The translations under genes were made by a program, and so were the position numbers. Below are positions 23,144-31,661 of a stretch of DNA of 64,000 nt, one piece after another. Each line of letters starts with the position of its first letter. Within the stretch, counting starts at the first letter, position 1. The stretch spans positions 62,001 through 126,000 of the forward strand of contig JAXGYZ010000011.1 of NCBI GenBank assembly GCA_040772005.1, given 5' to 3'. Origin of the DNA: MWBF01 sp040772005. GTDB lineage: Bacteria > Chloroflexota > Anaerolineae > CG2-30-64-16. The notes below the pieces were generated by a model. It did no database searches. It saw nothing but the letters and a program-made list of their open reading frames with translations, and was not told the DNA's origin.

Positions 23144-25555
23144 TTACTTGAACAGCGGCATGACCTCGTCGAACACCGATTGGAGGGTTTCCAGTGGCGC
23201 TTCGCCAGCCTCGACGAAGTAGCCGCCCATGTCCATGTGCTCTTTCAGCATGGCGAACCCGCCGGCACTGTCTTCCTTGATCAACTCAGCCCGGTGGCAG
23301 CCGCCGCAGGCGCGGGTGGCCGGCCCGGTGACGTAGGACGGAACGCTCTCGATGTCCCGGTCCAGCGTCTCGTTGTCGTCGGATGCCGACAGCAGCCCCG
23401 GCAGCGACTTGCCCTGATCCGGTACCTCGTAGGTGCCCGGGAAGTGGCAGGATTCGCAGTTCGTGTTGGCGTGCGTCGGATACGGGAACGCGATGTGGTG
23501 CTCATAGTGCATGGCCTGCACCGGGTCGCCGAAGTCGATGTCGCTGATGTCGAAGGCCTGACCGGAGTGGATCGCGTGCGCATAGGAATCCAGCGACCGC
23601 GACTGCATCTCCAGGTGTGAGCCGCCCGACTTGGTGACATGGCACATCCGGCAGGCAGTCACACTGCCGCCGTAATCCGGGCTGTGGAAGTTCGTGGCGA
23701 GCGCGGCATGGCAGTTCTGGCACTTTTCGATGTCCGCGATAGGCTTGAAGTACTTGTCGTCGAACGCGTTCGCGGCCAGGTCGAATGTCCTGGTGGTCGC
23801 GTCGATGGCGAGTTCCTGCTCATCGACCACGAGGGCCGGGAGCACACCCACTTCCACGCGCTTCACGGTGCCATTCGCGATGAGGTCCTTCCAGGGCGAC
23901 AGGTCCGCGGTGATTTCCCACTGGCCGCCCTCCGCGGAGACTGTCTTCATGCGCGGATGCTCGGCGCCGACCTCGAATTCGAGGGTGCGCATGTCCTTGC
24001 TGTCGATCGTGCCGTCGCCATTGTCATCGAACAGCCGCTCGTGCGCGCCGACCACGAAGTCCTTCGTGTTCCAGCCGTACAGGCCTACCAGCACGCTCGG
24101 CACGATGTCGGCGGCGTCCACGCCTTCGATGTCCGGTGATTCCGCTGCGCTGAACTTCACGCTCAACGTATCGCCGTCCAGCATCGCGCTCTCGATGGTG
24201 ACCGAGATGGCGTCGGAATAGCGGATGCCGTCTGCGGTGTAGATCGTGGTGTCGTAGCCGGTGTGGGCCACGCTCCAGGCGGGTGCCATCTTGCCTTCGC
24301 CGTGGCAGGTCGAGCAGTCAGTTGTCGCCAGGTCCATGTTGGCGTGCGGGCCGGTCAGGAGGGTCTTCAGCGCCAGGCCGGTCGTGTCGTAAGCCGGGTC
24401 TTCGCCCTCGGCGGCCTCAGCCTTCGCGCCCGTCATGGGGTGGCAGCTACGGCAGGTCGTGATGTTGAAGGTGGCATCCGTCAACACAGCGTCGAGTTTG
24501 CCTGCATGGCAGGTGACGCAGTTCGCCATGGATTGCGGATACGGGAATTCCATGGCATGCGACATGTGCACGTCGTTCATGACGGACGGGTTGTACGCGA
24601 ACTGCTGGTGCTGCTCTTCGGTCAGCTCGACTTCGCCGGCCAGGAACTGCGCAGCCAGCGGCGGATCCTCAACCAGGAGCTGCCATTCGAAGTGCTCGCC
24701 GGTGCCGTTATCCAGGTGGCAGGCCTTGCAGGTATAGAAGTCGGTGGCCGAGTCATTATCGACCTGCCCGTAGATGTAGCTGTGCTTGAGATAGGGCTGC
24801 GTGTGGCACAGCTCGCAGCCATCGTTGTTGGCCGGCGAAACATAGTCGACGCCCGCGCCGGTCTCGAGCACGGCTGCGAACGGGAACCTGTTCTGGTCGA
24901 CGCGCGTGCCCGGAATCCGCCGGACGGTTTCGTCGCGGCCGTAGATGACGATGAGGCCGTTGACGCCGCTGATGTCGGTGTAGTCAACGAAATCCTCGGC
25001 GCCTGCTTCCTTCTCGACCAGCGTGCTTGTCACGTTGCCGGCGCCGTCCCAGGTCAGGTTACCCTTGAGGGCCAAACGCTCTGCCGGCGGGTCGAACTGG
25101 AACTTGCCGTCCGCGTAGGGCACGAAGTAGATGCTGATGTTGTCAGCCTGCTTCGGGTCGAACGGTTGGCCGTTCTTCGTCATCTTGAAGGTGATGGTGG
25201 TCGTATCGGGTGCGGACGTGAAGGCATAGGCCACATCCGTGACCTTGATCACGCCGTCCTGGTACAACTCATCGTAGGACGCCTGGTGCTTTTCACCAGC
25301 GTCCTTGTGGCAGATCGCGCAGGTTTCAGGCGGGGTCTTCGTGTCGGCGACCATCGTCACGCCGGCTTCGCCAGCGGGACCGGCGGGGCCAGCGGGACCG
25401 GCAGGACCGGCAGGACCGGCGGGGCCAGCAGGGCCTGCGGGACCGGCAGGACCTTGCGGGCCGGCAGGGCCGGCGGGGCCAGGAGTGCCCGCGCAGGCCA
25501 CGAGGGTGGTCAAGACGACCACCAGAGCGAGGAGGACCAGAAGTGTTCTTTTCAT
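23144..25555 (-). CDS. OmcA/MtrC-family decaheme c-type cytochrome lipoprotein with collagen-like stalk
   Basis: 803 aa. Signal peptide with lipobox LVAC (Cys21), then 14 Gly-X-Y triplets, mostly GPA (residues 23-64), then a large domain with ten CxxCH heme sites: CAICH (79-83), CELCH, CKACH, CVTCH, CRSCH, CSTCH, CQNCH, CRMCH, CESCH, CGGCH. Order and spacing, with beta-sandwich-like stretches between heme groups, match OmcA/MtrC decaheme proteins of metal-reducing bacteria. ATG 25555 is chosen over 25573 because GAAAGG sits just upstream. The lipid anchor and collagen-like stalk would hold the heme domain away from the membrane. No MtrA/MtrB genes are adjacent; feoB and fur-feoA are. Confidence 0.9.
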   Translation of the reverse strand: MKRTLLVLLALVVVLTTLVACAGTPGPAGPAGPQGPAGPAGPAGPAGPAGPAGPAGPAGPAGEAGVTMVADTKTPPETCAICHKDAGEKHQASYDELYQDGVIKVTDVAYAFTSAPDTTTITFKMTKNGQPFDPKQADNISIYFVPYADGKFQFDPPAERLALKGNLTWDGAGNVTSTLVEKEAGAEDFVDYTDISGVNGLIVIYGRDETVRRIPGTRVDQNRFPFAAVLETGAGVDYVSPANNDGCELCHTQPYLKHSYIYGQVDNDSATDFYTCKACHLDNGTGEHFEWQLLVEDPPLAAQFLAGEVELTEEQHQQFAYNPSVMNDVHMSHAMEFPYPQSMANCVTCHAGKLDAVLTDATFNITTCRSCHPMTGAKAEAAEGEDPAYDTTGLALKTLLTGPHANMDLATTDCSTCHGEGKMAPAWSVAHTGYDTTIYTADGIRYSDAISVTIESAMLDGDTLSVKFSAAESPDIEGVDAADIVPSVLVGLYGWNTKDFVVGAHERLFDDNGDGTIDSKDMRTLEFEVGAEHPRMKTVSAEGGQWEITADLSPWKDLIANGTVKRVEVGVLPALVVDEQELAIDATTRTFDLAANAFDDKYFKPIADIEKCQNCHAALATNFHSPDYGGSVTACRMCHVTKSGGSHLEMQSRSLDSYAHAIHSGQAFDISDIDFGDPVQAMHYEHHIAFPYPTHANTNCESCHFPGTYEVPDQGKSLPGLLSASDDNETLDRDIESVPSYVTGPATRACGGCHRAELIKEDSAGGFAMLKEHMDMGGYFVEAGEAPLETLQSVFDEVMPLFK
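25376..25495. repeat. Tandem 9-bp coding repeat (Gly-Pro-Ala)
   Basis: About 14 units of 9 bp coding Gly-X-Y triplets in the cytochrome stalk. Synonymous changes (ggt/ggc, cct/ccc, gcc/gct/gca) between units show the array is not a recent slippage product, yet unit number is likely variable between strains. Confidence 0.85.
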
Positions 25556-25624
25556 GTTTGCCTTTCTCTCCATTGAGGGTGGTGGGTTGGAGATAGTGGT
25601 CTGAATGTAAGGAGGACCACATAG

Positions 25625-25653
25625 AGGGTACCATATTGTGCTATTTGTGTCAA
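25625..25653 (-). promoter_or_regulatory. Possible promoter of the decaheme cytochrome gene
   Basis: On the minus strand TTGACA (RC of 25648-25653), 17-bp spacer, then TACCCT (RC of 25625-25630). The -35 is perfect, the -10 weak, so an activator might be needed. Confidence 0.35.
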
Positions 25654-25702
25654 AACCAGAAAATGAGGTAAGTGCTCAGCGCTACCTCGCAGCCCAAGAT
25701 CA

Positions 25703-25751
25703 GCACGCCCACAACCCCGATTTCTCGGAGAAACCGGGGTTGTGGGCGTGC
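25703..25751. repeat. Palindromic repeat with 17-bp perfect arms
   Basis: Arms 25703-25719 and 25735-25751 are perfectly complementary; the centre adds TTTCTC/GAGAAA. It occupies the 288-bp gap between feoB and the cytochrome gene and could also act in 3' end formation of the feoB transcript. No gene is seen in this gap. Confidence 0.7.
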
Positions 25752-25843
25752 ACAGTTGCAAAACGAGGGAAATCGCTCGGGGCCGATATATGAATTTTAG
25801 GCATCTGGGGCTATTGTGACAGCGGCCCGAAGCGGCAAGGCTA

Positions 25844-27853
25844 TCAGAACGACAGCAGCCACCGTGCGATGTGATAGATGACCGTGCCCAACGCCAGCGA
25901 AATGACCAGCGGCACCGCGATGCTGAGGGCCGTCCAGCCCCAATTGCGCGTCTCCTGCCGGATCGCGGCCACCGTCGCGACGCACGGCACGAACAGCATC
26001 TGCACGGCCATGAACGCCAGTGCCGCGGCCGGCGTCACGATGCCGGTCAGCGTCTCCGCGAGTCCTTCTCCGGCTTGCCCGGCGCCATACAGGACTCCCA
26101 GTGTGGCGATGACGTTTTCCTTGCGGACGAAGCTCGTCACCAGCGCGACCATCAACTGCCAGCTCAGGCCCATCCACGCGCCGACCGGTTCGAGCAGCCG
26201 GCCAAACGCGGCGAGGTAGCTCGTTTCCACCTGTCCCGTCGGCAGGTTGAGCAGCGCCCATAGCACCACAGAGACCACCAGGATGATGCTGCCGGCCACG
26301 CGCAGGAAGTCAACCAGCCGTTCGTAGATGGAGCGGAGAATCGCGCGCGCATCGGGCGGGTGATACAGCGGCAGTTCCATGATGAAGGCGATGTGCTCGC
26401 CGCCCAGCAGCAGCTCGTGCAGCAACAGGCCCACCAACGCCATGATCACGACGGCCAGCGCCATCAAGGCCAGCGCCACCCAGGGTGCGTGCGCAGCAAA
26501 GAAGATCGGCGTCAGGATCGCCACCACGCTCATGCGCGCGGGGCAGGGCACGAAGGGGGCCAGGAGAATCGTCAACAGCCGCGCCTTCGTGGAGTCGATG
26601 GTGCGGGCCGCCATGACGGCGGGCACATTGCAGCCGAAGCCGAGAAACAGGGGCAGGAAGCTCTTGCCGTGCAGGCCCATGAAGTGCATGAAGCGGTCGG
26701 TGACGTAGGCCGCGCGCGCGATATAGCCCACGTCTTCCAGCAGCCCCAGCGCCGCGAAGAAAATCAGCAGGATGGGCAGGAACGTCAGCACCAGCCCGAC
26801 CCCCGCGATGATCCCGTCGGCTACGAGGCTGCCGACCCAACCCGGTGCGCCGGCCAGCGCGGCACGCGCCCACGCCGCACCCGCCTGCACCAGGTGTGTA
26901 TCCAGGAACGCCTGGAGCGGCGTGCCGATGGCATAGGTCAGCCAGAACGTCAGCCCCAGCACCGCAGCCAGGATCACCAATCCCACGACCGGGTGTGTCG
27001 CCAACCGGTCGATGCGGCTGGTGAGGGACACCCGCCCCGGCCGCGGCCGCGTGACTGCCGCGCGCACCATCCGCCCGATCCACTCGTAGCGGCCGCTCGC
27101 GACTGCCAGCACGGCGTCTTCGTGCCGCATCAGTAGGGCGTGCAGGGTCGTCCACCCGTCGCCCAGCCGCGGCCGCATCAGCGCGGTGATTTCGGCATCG
27201 CCTTCCAGCAGTTTCAGCGCCACCCAGTGTTCGGGATAGGGCGCGGGTACGTGCCCGGTAATGAGCCGGCTCACCTCCGCCAGCACAGCCGCGTGGTCCG
27301 TGCGAATCTCCGGTCGCCGCGGGGACAAGCTGGCGGGTTGGCGTGCCGTATGGGCCGCGGCTTCTATCAGCTCACGTACTCCCTGGTTGCGGGTTGCCAC
27401 CATGGGGACTACCGGCACGCCCAGCGCCGCCTCCAGTACGTGCGGCTCCACTTGCAGTCCTTCCTGCGCGGCAACGTCCATCAGGTTGAGGCCCACCACA
27501 ATGGGAATCGGCAGATGCAGCAGCTCGGCCAGCAGATAGAGGTTTCGTTCGAGCGCCGCGGCGTCGACCACTACGGCCACGACATCCGGCCGCTGGCAGA
27601 TGATGTAGTCCCGCGCGATGCGTTCTTCTTCTGAGTTGGCCGTGAGGCTGTAGATGCCTGGCAGGTCCACCACGCGCAGCCGCGTCCCGTTCTGACGATA
27701 CTCGCCGATGCGTTGCTCGCTGGTCTTGCCGGGCCAGTTGGCGACGTGCTGCGATAGCCCCGTGAGCATGTTGAAGATGATCGACTTGCCCACGTTGGGC
27801 TGGCCGACCAATGCGACTGTGAGGGGGACTGGCTCAACCACCTTGTGCGCCAT
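25844..27853 (-). CDS. feoB: Ferrous iron transporter FeoB
   Basis: 669 aa. Fe(II) importer with an N-terminal GTPase and a membrane channel. G1 GQPNVGKS (17-24), G3 DLPG about 69, and G4 in GLNLMD about 126. A spacer/GDI-like region follows to about 265, then the Gate-containing transmembrane core (GFGCNVPAVMAARTI). The usual G1 Asn-Ser pair is here Gln-Pro-Asn-Val, a common variant. ATG 27853 lies inside the last codons of the upstream fur-feoA gene (20-nt overlap), so the two are translationally coupled. Confidence 0.94.
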   Translation of the reverse strand: MAHKVVEPVPLTVALVGQPNVGKSIIFNMLTGLSQHVANWPGKTSEQRIGEYRQNGTRLRVVDLPGIYSLTANSEEERIARDYIICQRPDVVAVVVDAAALERNLYLLAELLHLPIPIVVGLNLMDVAAQEGLQVEPHVLEAALGVPVVPMVATRNQGVRELIEAAAHTARQPASLSPRRPEIRTDHAAVLAEVSRLITGHVPAPYPEHWVALKLLEGDAEITALMRPRLGDGWTTLHALLMRHEDAVLAVASGRYEWIGRMVRAAVTRPRPGRVSLTSRIDRLATHPVVGLVILAAVLGLTFWLTYAIGTPLQAFLDTHLVQAGAAWARAALAGAPGWVGSLVADGIIAGVGLVLTFLPILLIFFAALGLLEDVGYIARAAYVTDRFMHFMGLHGKSFLPLFLGFGCNVPAVMAARTIDSTKARLLTILLAPFVPCPARMSVVAILTPIFFAAHAPWVALALMALAVVIMALVGLLLHELLLGGEHIAFIMELPLYHPPDARAILRSIYERLVDFLRVAGSIILVVSVVLWALLNLPTGQVETSYLAAFGRLLEPVGAWMGLSWQLMVALVTSFVRKENVIATLGVLYGAGQAGEGLAETLTGIVTPAAALAFMAVQMLFVPCVATVAAIRQETRNWGWTALSIAVPLVISLALGTVIYHIARWLLSF

Positions 27854-28646
27854 GATCTGCCTTTTCGGGAATGACCAGGACATGGGCGGCCTCGCCGCGG
27901 CCCAGCACCAGCCGCGTATCGCGCACGAGGACGATGACCGGCCCGTTACTCGGGTTCTGTGCCACTTCCAGGCGCGTGCCCGGCGTCAGGCCCAGTGCTG
28001 CCAGCCGCGCCATCAACTCATGCCCGCCCGTCAGCGCGGCGACGCGGGCGGAGCTGCCGGTCGGCAGCGCGCGCAGGGCGAGCGACTCAGCCGGATTGAC
28101 GGCGTCCGGCTGCGCAGCCGCCACGGCATCCCCAGGGCGCAGGGAGCGGCGGAGGATGTTGACGACGCGGGAGCGCGGGCCGGTCTTACGCCGGGCCTCC
28201 GGTGCAGCCGGCGGCGGCTGGACGGTCACGCGACAGTTCGCGCAGGTGCCCAGCAGGTCCACCTGCGCATCGGCAATCGTGTAGTCCAGCTCGCGGCCTA
28301 CGGCCTCCTTCAGTTGCTCGATCAGGGGGCTGGTGAACTCGACGACCGAACCGCAGTTCCGGCAGACGAGATGGTAGTGCGTGGCAGGCGCTTTGAGTTC
28401 ATAATGGTGGTGATCTTCGCCCAGGTGTTGCTCGTCCACGAGGTCGAGGTCGCGGAGCAGGCCCAGAGTGCGATAGACCGTGGAGAGGTTCAGCCGGGGA
28501 TCCCGCTCCTGCGCGAGGCGATAGAGCTCGCGCGCGTCCAGATGGCCGCCGTGCTCCTGGAGCAGCTCCAGGAGCAGGCGACGCTGGTCGGTCAGCCGCC
28601 GGCCTGACCCGCGCAAGGTATCGCGCAACTCAGATTGAGGAGACAT
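27834..28646 (-). CDS. Fur-family regulator fused to a FeoA domain
   Basis: 270 aa. Residues 1 to about 135 are a Fur/PerR-type repressor: winged helix with LTDQRRLLLELL and LNLSTVYRTLGLL, a metal-binding HHHYELK, and the zinc CRNCG/CANC pairs. After a Pro/Ala/Arg linker, residues about 195-265 form an SH3-like FeoA domain (LPTGSSARVAALTGG, LGLTPGTRLEV, LVLGRGEAAHVLV). FeoA normally is a separate 75-90 aa protein that supports FeoB. ATG 28646 is preceded by GGAGG 8 nt upstream; the 61-residue longer form lacks support. Followed by overlapping feoB. Confidence 0.88.
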   Translation of the reverse strand: MSPQSELRDTLRGSGRRLTDQRRLLLELLQEHGGHLDARELYRLAQERDPRLNLSTVYRTLGLLRDLDLVDEQHLGEDHHHYELKAPATHYHLVCRNCGSVVEFTSPLIEQLKEAVGRELDYTIADAQVDLLGTCANCRVTVQPPPAAPEARRKTGPRSRVVNILRRSLRPGDAVAAAQPDAVNPAESLALRALPTGSSARVAALTGGHELMARLAALGLTPGTRLEVAQNPSNGPVIVLVRDTRLVLGRGEAAHVLVIPEKADHGAQGG

Positions 28647-28658
28647 GCGGGGAACCTC

Positions 28659-28690
28659 CACTTGTTGCAAATGCCACTTATTCGCAAGTG
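28659..28690 (-). promoter_or_regulatory. Tandem palindromic operator upstream of fur-feoA
   Basis: Two similar palindromes in direct succession: CACTTGTTGCAAATG (28659-28673) and CACTTATTCGCAAGTG (28675-28690), sharing arms CACTT/AAGTG. They lie 13-44 bp upstream of the start codon, where a Fur-type dimer would block transcription. Autoregulation by the fused regulator is inferred. Confidence 0.6.
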
Positions 28691-28741
28691 TAGGCTCCCC
28701 TGGTCGATGTGTCAAATCGAGGGGCACGATTTCCCAATGTA

Positions 28742-28817
28742 GCTGGAGTCGAGGCTTTAGCCGGTCAGGTCGCCCGTATGCGTACACGACCCATCCGGCT
28801 AAAGCCTCGACTCCAGC
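28742..28817. repeat. Interspersed inverted repeat, family A copy 2
   Basis: Arms 28742-28764 and 28795-28817 are a perfect 23-bp inverted repeat around a 30-nt centre that aligns with the centre of the copy at 332-393. It fills most of the gap between the fur-feoA start and the leuS stop. Confidence 0.8.
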
Positions 28818-28842
28818 CAGCCGTTGCACTTGGCACTGTGGA

Positions 28843-31347
28843 CTACCCTGTCACAATGTTGAGCAGGCGGCCCGGCACGTAGATGACGCGCGCCACCGTG
28901 TTTCCGCGCAGCGCGCGCTGCACCGCGGGGCTGAACAGGGCCCGCGCCCGGGCTTCATCCTCAGCGGCCCCGGCTGCCAGCACCAGCCGGTCGCGCACCC
29001 GGCCGTCTACCTGGATGACCAGTGTGACGCCCTCCTCGCCAGCGCTGGCCGGTTCGTCGTGAGCGGGCCACTGCCGGGTGTGGATGCTGTACGGCTCGCC
29101 CAGCCGTTCCCACAGCTCTTCGGCGATATGGGGCGCGAAAGGCGCCAGCACCAGTACGAAGTCGCGCACGGCCCGGCTCAGCGCTGGAGTGACGCCGCGG
29201 GCCGAGCGATGCTCGCTCATCGTGTTCAGGCACTTCATCAGCGCAGCCACGGCGGTATTGAATGCCAGTGTCTCGATATCTTCAGTCACCTCGCGCACCG
29301 CCCGGCGGACGGCGCGGGTCAGTTCTTTCTCCGCCGCGGCGGGTGAGTGGGCCGTGTCAGCCGCCGCGCGGGCGCCGGCAACCTCGTTCACCAGCCGCCA
29401 CGTGCGCTCCAGGAAGCGGCGCGCGCCGTTGATGCCGTCCGGCTCCCAGACGGTGTTGTTTTCGAAAGGGGCCATGAACAGCAGGTACACGCGCAGCGCA
29501 TCTGCACCGTGCGACTCGGCCACGCTGTCGGGCGTCACTACGTTGCCCGTTGACTTGGACATGCGCCGTATGTCGCCGTTTTGCGGGTCGCGGGCGTGCA
29601 TCGTGCCCTGGCTGCGCAGCACCGGGAACGGCTCACGGAACGGCACGATACCGGCGTCCGCCATTACCTTTGTCCAGAAGCGGGCGTACAGCAGGTGCAT
29701 CACCGCGTGCTCCGCGCCGCCGACGTAGATGTCCGGATGGCCCCACTGCGCGAGCGCCGCGGGGTCAAAGGGGCCGTCGGCGTAATCCGGGCTGACGAAG
29801 CGCAGGAAGTACCAGCTTGAGCAGGCAAAGCCGTCCATCGTGTCGGTCTCGCGGCGCGCGGGCCCGCCGCACTGCGGACAGCGCGTTTCGACAAACGACG
29901 GCAGCCCCGCCAGCGGCGAGCGGCCGTCATCCCCCGGCAGCCAGCGTTCGATGGCCGGCAGCAGCACCGGCAGCTCGGCCTCAGGCACAGGCAGCGTGCC
30001 GCAGCGATCGCAGTAGACGATCGGGATCGGCGCGCCCCAGTAACGCTGCCGCGAGATCAGCCAGTCGCGCATCCGGTACTGGACGCTGGCGCGCCCGATG
30101 TTGCGGCCGGTCAGCCAGGCCGTGATGCGCGCGGCTGCCTCCTCGGAGGCCAGCCCGGTCCACTCCCCGGCAGCGACCATCACGCCCGCGCCGGTGTAGG
30201 CCGCCTGTGCCACAGGCTCACCGACCATCGGCGCGACGACGACCCTGACCGGGATGCCGTGGCGGGTTGCAAACTCGTAGTCGCGCTGATCGTGCCCGGG
30301 CACGCCCATGATGGCCCCGCTGCCATAGGCCATCAGCACGTAGTCGGCCACGTACACCGGGACGCGTTCGTCGTTCAGCGGGTTGACCGCGGACAGGCCC
30401 GTGAATGCGCCCGCCCGCGTCCGGTCGCCTTGCATGCGGTCGATATCGCTGCGCCGGACGGCTTGCTCGCGGTACGCGGCCACCGCGGCACGCTGCTCGA
30501 CGGGGACGGCCTCGCAGCCGATGACCTGCTCGACCAGGGGATGCTCCGGCGCGATGGCGACGAACGTCACGCCCGGGAGGGTGTCCGGCCGGGTCGTGAA
30601 GACGTCGATGGGTAGCCCCGCGCTCGCGCCCGCGGCATCGTGGATGGGCATGCTGAACTCGACGCCCTCGCTGCGCCCGATCCAGTTGCGCTGCATCGCA
30701 ACGATGTGCTCCGGCCAGTCCAGCGTCGCCAGGTCGTCCAGCAGTTGCTCGGCATAAGCTGTGATGCGGAAGTACCACTGCTCCATGTCGCGCTTGTAGA
30801 CGCCGGTATGCCCGCGCCAGCAGGCGCCGCCGGCATCGACCTGCTCGTTGGCCAGGACGGTCTGGCAGCCGGGGCACCACCACTGGCGGCCTACCGCGCG
30901 GTAGGCCAGCCCGCGGCGGTACAGCAGCAGGAAGAACCACTGCGTCCAGCGGTAGAAGTCGGGCGTGCTCGAGTTGATCTCCCGTTCCCAGTCGTACGAG
31001 CAGCCCATCAGGGTCATCTGGCGGCGGTAGTTCGCCGCGTAGCGCGTGGTGGTCTCGCGCGGGTGGACCCCGCGCTTGATGGCTTCGTTTTCGGCGGGCA
31101 GGCCGAACGCATCCCAGCCCATCGGATGCAGCACCGCGCGGCCCTGCATCCGGTGGTAGCGCGCGATGACATCGCTGGGCACGTAGTTGCGGCCGTGCCC
31201 GACGCTCAACCCGTACCCTGAAGGATAGGGGAAGAAATCCAGGCAATAGTACTTCGGCCGGTCCGGTCCCGGCGACGGCGTGCGATACAGAGCGTCAGCG
31301 GCCCAGCGTGTGCGCCACTTCTCCTCGATCGCGATGTGGTCGTACAC
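28843..31347 (-). CDS. leuS: Leucyl-tRNA synthetase
   Basis: 834 aa from GTG 31347. Charges tRNA-Leu. Class I signatures: PYPSGYGLSVGHGRNY (the HIGH region reads SVGH), zinc-like CPGCQ/CPQCGG segments, CP1 editing domain with TTRPDTLPGVTFVAIAPEH, and RMSKSTGN as the KMSKS loop. The start is uncertain: the frame is open back to TTG 31446, but GTG 31347 gives MYDHIAIEEKW, the usual family beginning, with a weak CAGGGA upstream. A much stronger ribosome site (AAAGGAGA) drives an out-of-frame five-codon ORF just upstream. Confidence 0.93.
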   Translation of the reverse strand: MYDHIAIEEKWRTRWAADALYRTPSPGPDRPKYYCLDFFPYPSGYGLSVGHGRNYVPSDVIARYHRMQGRAVLHPMGWDAFGLPAENEAIKRGVHPRETTTRYAANYRRQMTLMGCSYDWEREINSSTPDFYRWTQWFFLLLYRRGLAYRAVGRQWWCPGCQTVLANEQVDAGGACWRGHTGVYKRDMEQWYFRITAYAEQLLDDLATLDWPEHIVAMQRNWIGRSEGVEFSMPIHDAAGASAGLPIDVFTTRPDTLPGVTFVAIAPEHPLVEQVIGCEAVPVEQRAAVAAYREQAVRRSDIDRMQGDRTRAGAFTGLSAVNPLNDERVPVYVADYVLMAYGSGAIMGVPGHDQRDYEFATRHGIPVRVVVAPMVGEPVAQAAYTGAGVMVAAGEWTGLASEEAAARITAWLTGRNIGRASVQYRMRDWLISRQRYWGAPIPIVYCDRCGTLPVPEAELPVLLPAIERWLPGDDGRSPLAGLPSFVETRCPQCGGPARRETDTMDGFACSSWYFLRFVSPDYADGPFDPAALAQWGHPDIYVGGAEHAVMHLLYARFWTKVMADAGIVPFREPFPVLRSQGTMHARDPQNGDIRRMSKSTGNVVTPDSVAESHGADALRVYLLFMAPFENNTVWEPDGINGARRFLERTWRLVNEVAGARAAADTAHSPAAAEKELTRAVRRAVREVTEDIETLAFNTAVAALMKCLNTMSEHRSARGVTPALSRAVRDFVLVLAPFAPHIAEELWERLGEPYSIHTRQWPAHDEPASAGEEGVTLVIQVDGRVRDRLVLAAGAAEDEARARALFSPAVQRALRGNTVARVIYVPGRLLNIVTG

Positions 31348-31451
31348 GGCGCGTGATCCCTGCTGCGGCGCCGCCGCCTGGTCCGATGTGCTGGTGGTTA
31401 CTGTGCGAGCCCCATGTGAATCTCTCCTTTCGCGTGCGCATGGCAATCAAA

Positions 31452-31476
31452 AAGGCCTCCCACCTGGGGAGGCCTT
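31452..31476 (-). terminator. Intrinsic terminator in the leuS leader (attenuator candidate)
   Basis: Perfect 10-bp stem AAGGCCTCCC/GGGAGGCCTT with a 5-nt loop, followed on the minus strand by TTTTTGATT. It lies between the predicted leuS promoter and the leuS start, so it must be read through for leuS expression. Confidence 0.75.
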
Positions 31477-31504
31477 CGACCGGCAATGCACTATTTAATG
31501 GCAA

Positions 31505-31603
31505 CTATGCGGTCAAGTGCTGGCGGCTGCCCAGGCGGAACTCTCTCCTCTCAGCGAGGAGCCCGGCAAGGCAGAGGACCTGGACCGCATGGCGTGTCTT
31601 CAT
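31505..31603 (-). CDS. Putative Leu-rich leader peptide of leuS
   Basis: 32 codons, ATG 31603 to TAG 31505, starting only a few nt after the predicted -10, so it would be leaderless or nearly so. Six Leu residues, including VLCLAGLL. Two segments of the ORF, RC of 31583-31590 and of 31507-31514, are perfectly complementary (8 bp), and the second also pairs partly with sequence just before the terminator. This layout suits translational attenuation, but there is no ribosome site and no homologue is known to me. It could be a chance ORF in a structured leader. Confidence 0.35.
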   Translation of the reverse strand: MKTRHAVQVLCLAGLLAERREFRLGSRQHLTA

Positions 31604-31609
31604 GTTTGC

Positions 31610-31638
31610 ACTATAGCACGTTCCTGTGCGCTGCGCAA
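31610..31638 (-). promoter_or_regulatory. Predicted promoter of leuS
   Basis: On the minus strand TTGCGC (RC of 31633-31638), 17-bp spacer, TATAGT (RC of 31610-31615). Same -35 and spacing as the comM promoter. Transcription would start at about 31603-31606. Confidence 0.6.
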
Positions 31639-31661
31639 GAGGCAATTTTCCGCCTGTGCTA

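Noticed and set aside
25376..25495. CRISPR-like or minisatellite array
   Set aside because: The 9-bp period is coding Gly-Pro-Ala triplets in frame inside the cytochrome gene, without spacers.
22974..31346. MtrA/MtrB partners for the decaheme protein
   Set aside because: The neighbouring genes are restriction enzymes, feoB, fur-feoA and leuS; no outer-membrane barrel or periplasmic decaheme gene is in the window.
31441..31603. T-box riboswitch in the leuS leader
   Set aside because: The terminator and long stem fit, but the invariant GGGTGGNACCGCG-type T-box and the stem I AGUA bulge are not present, so I do not call one.
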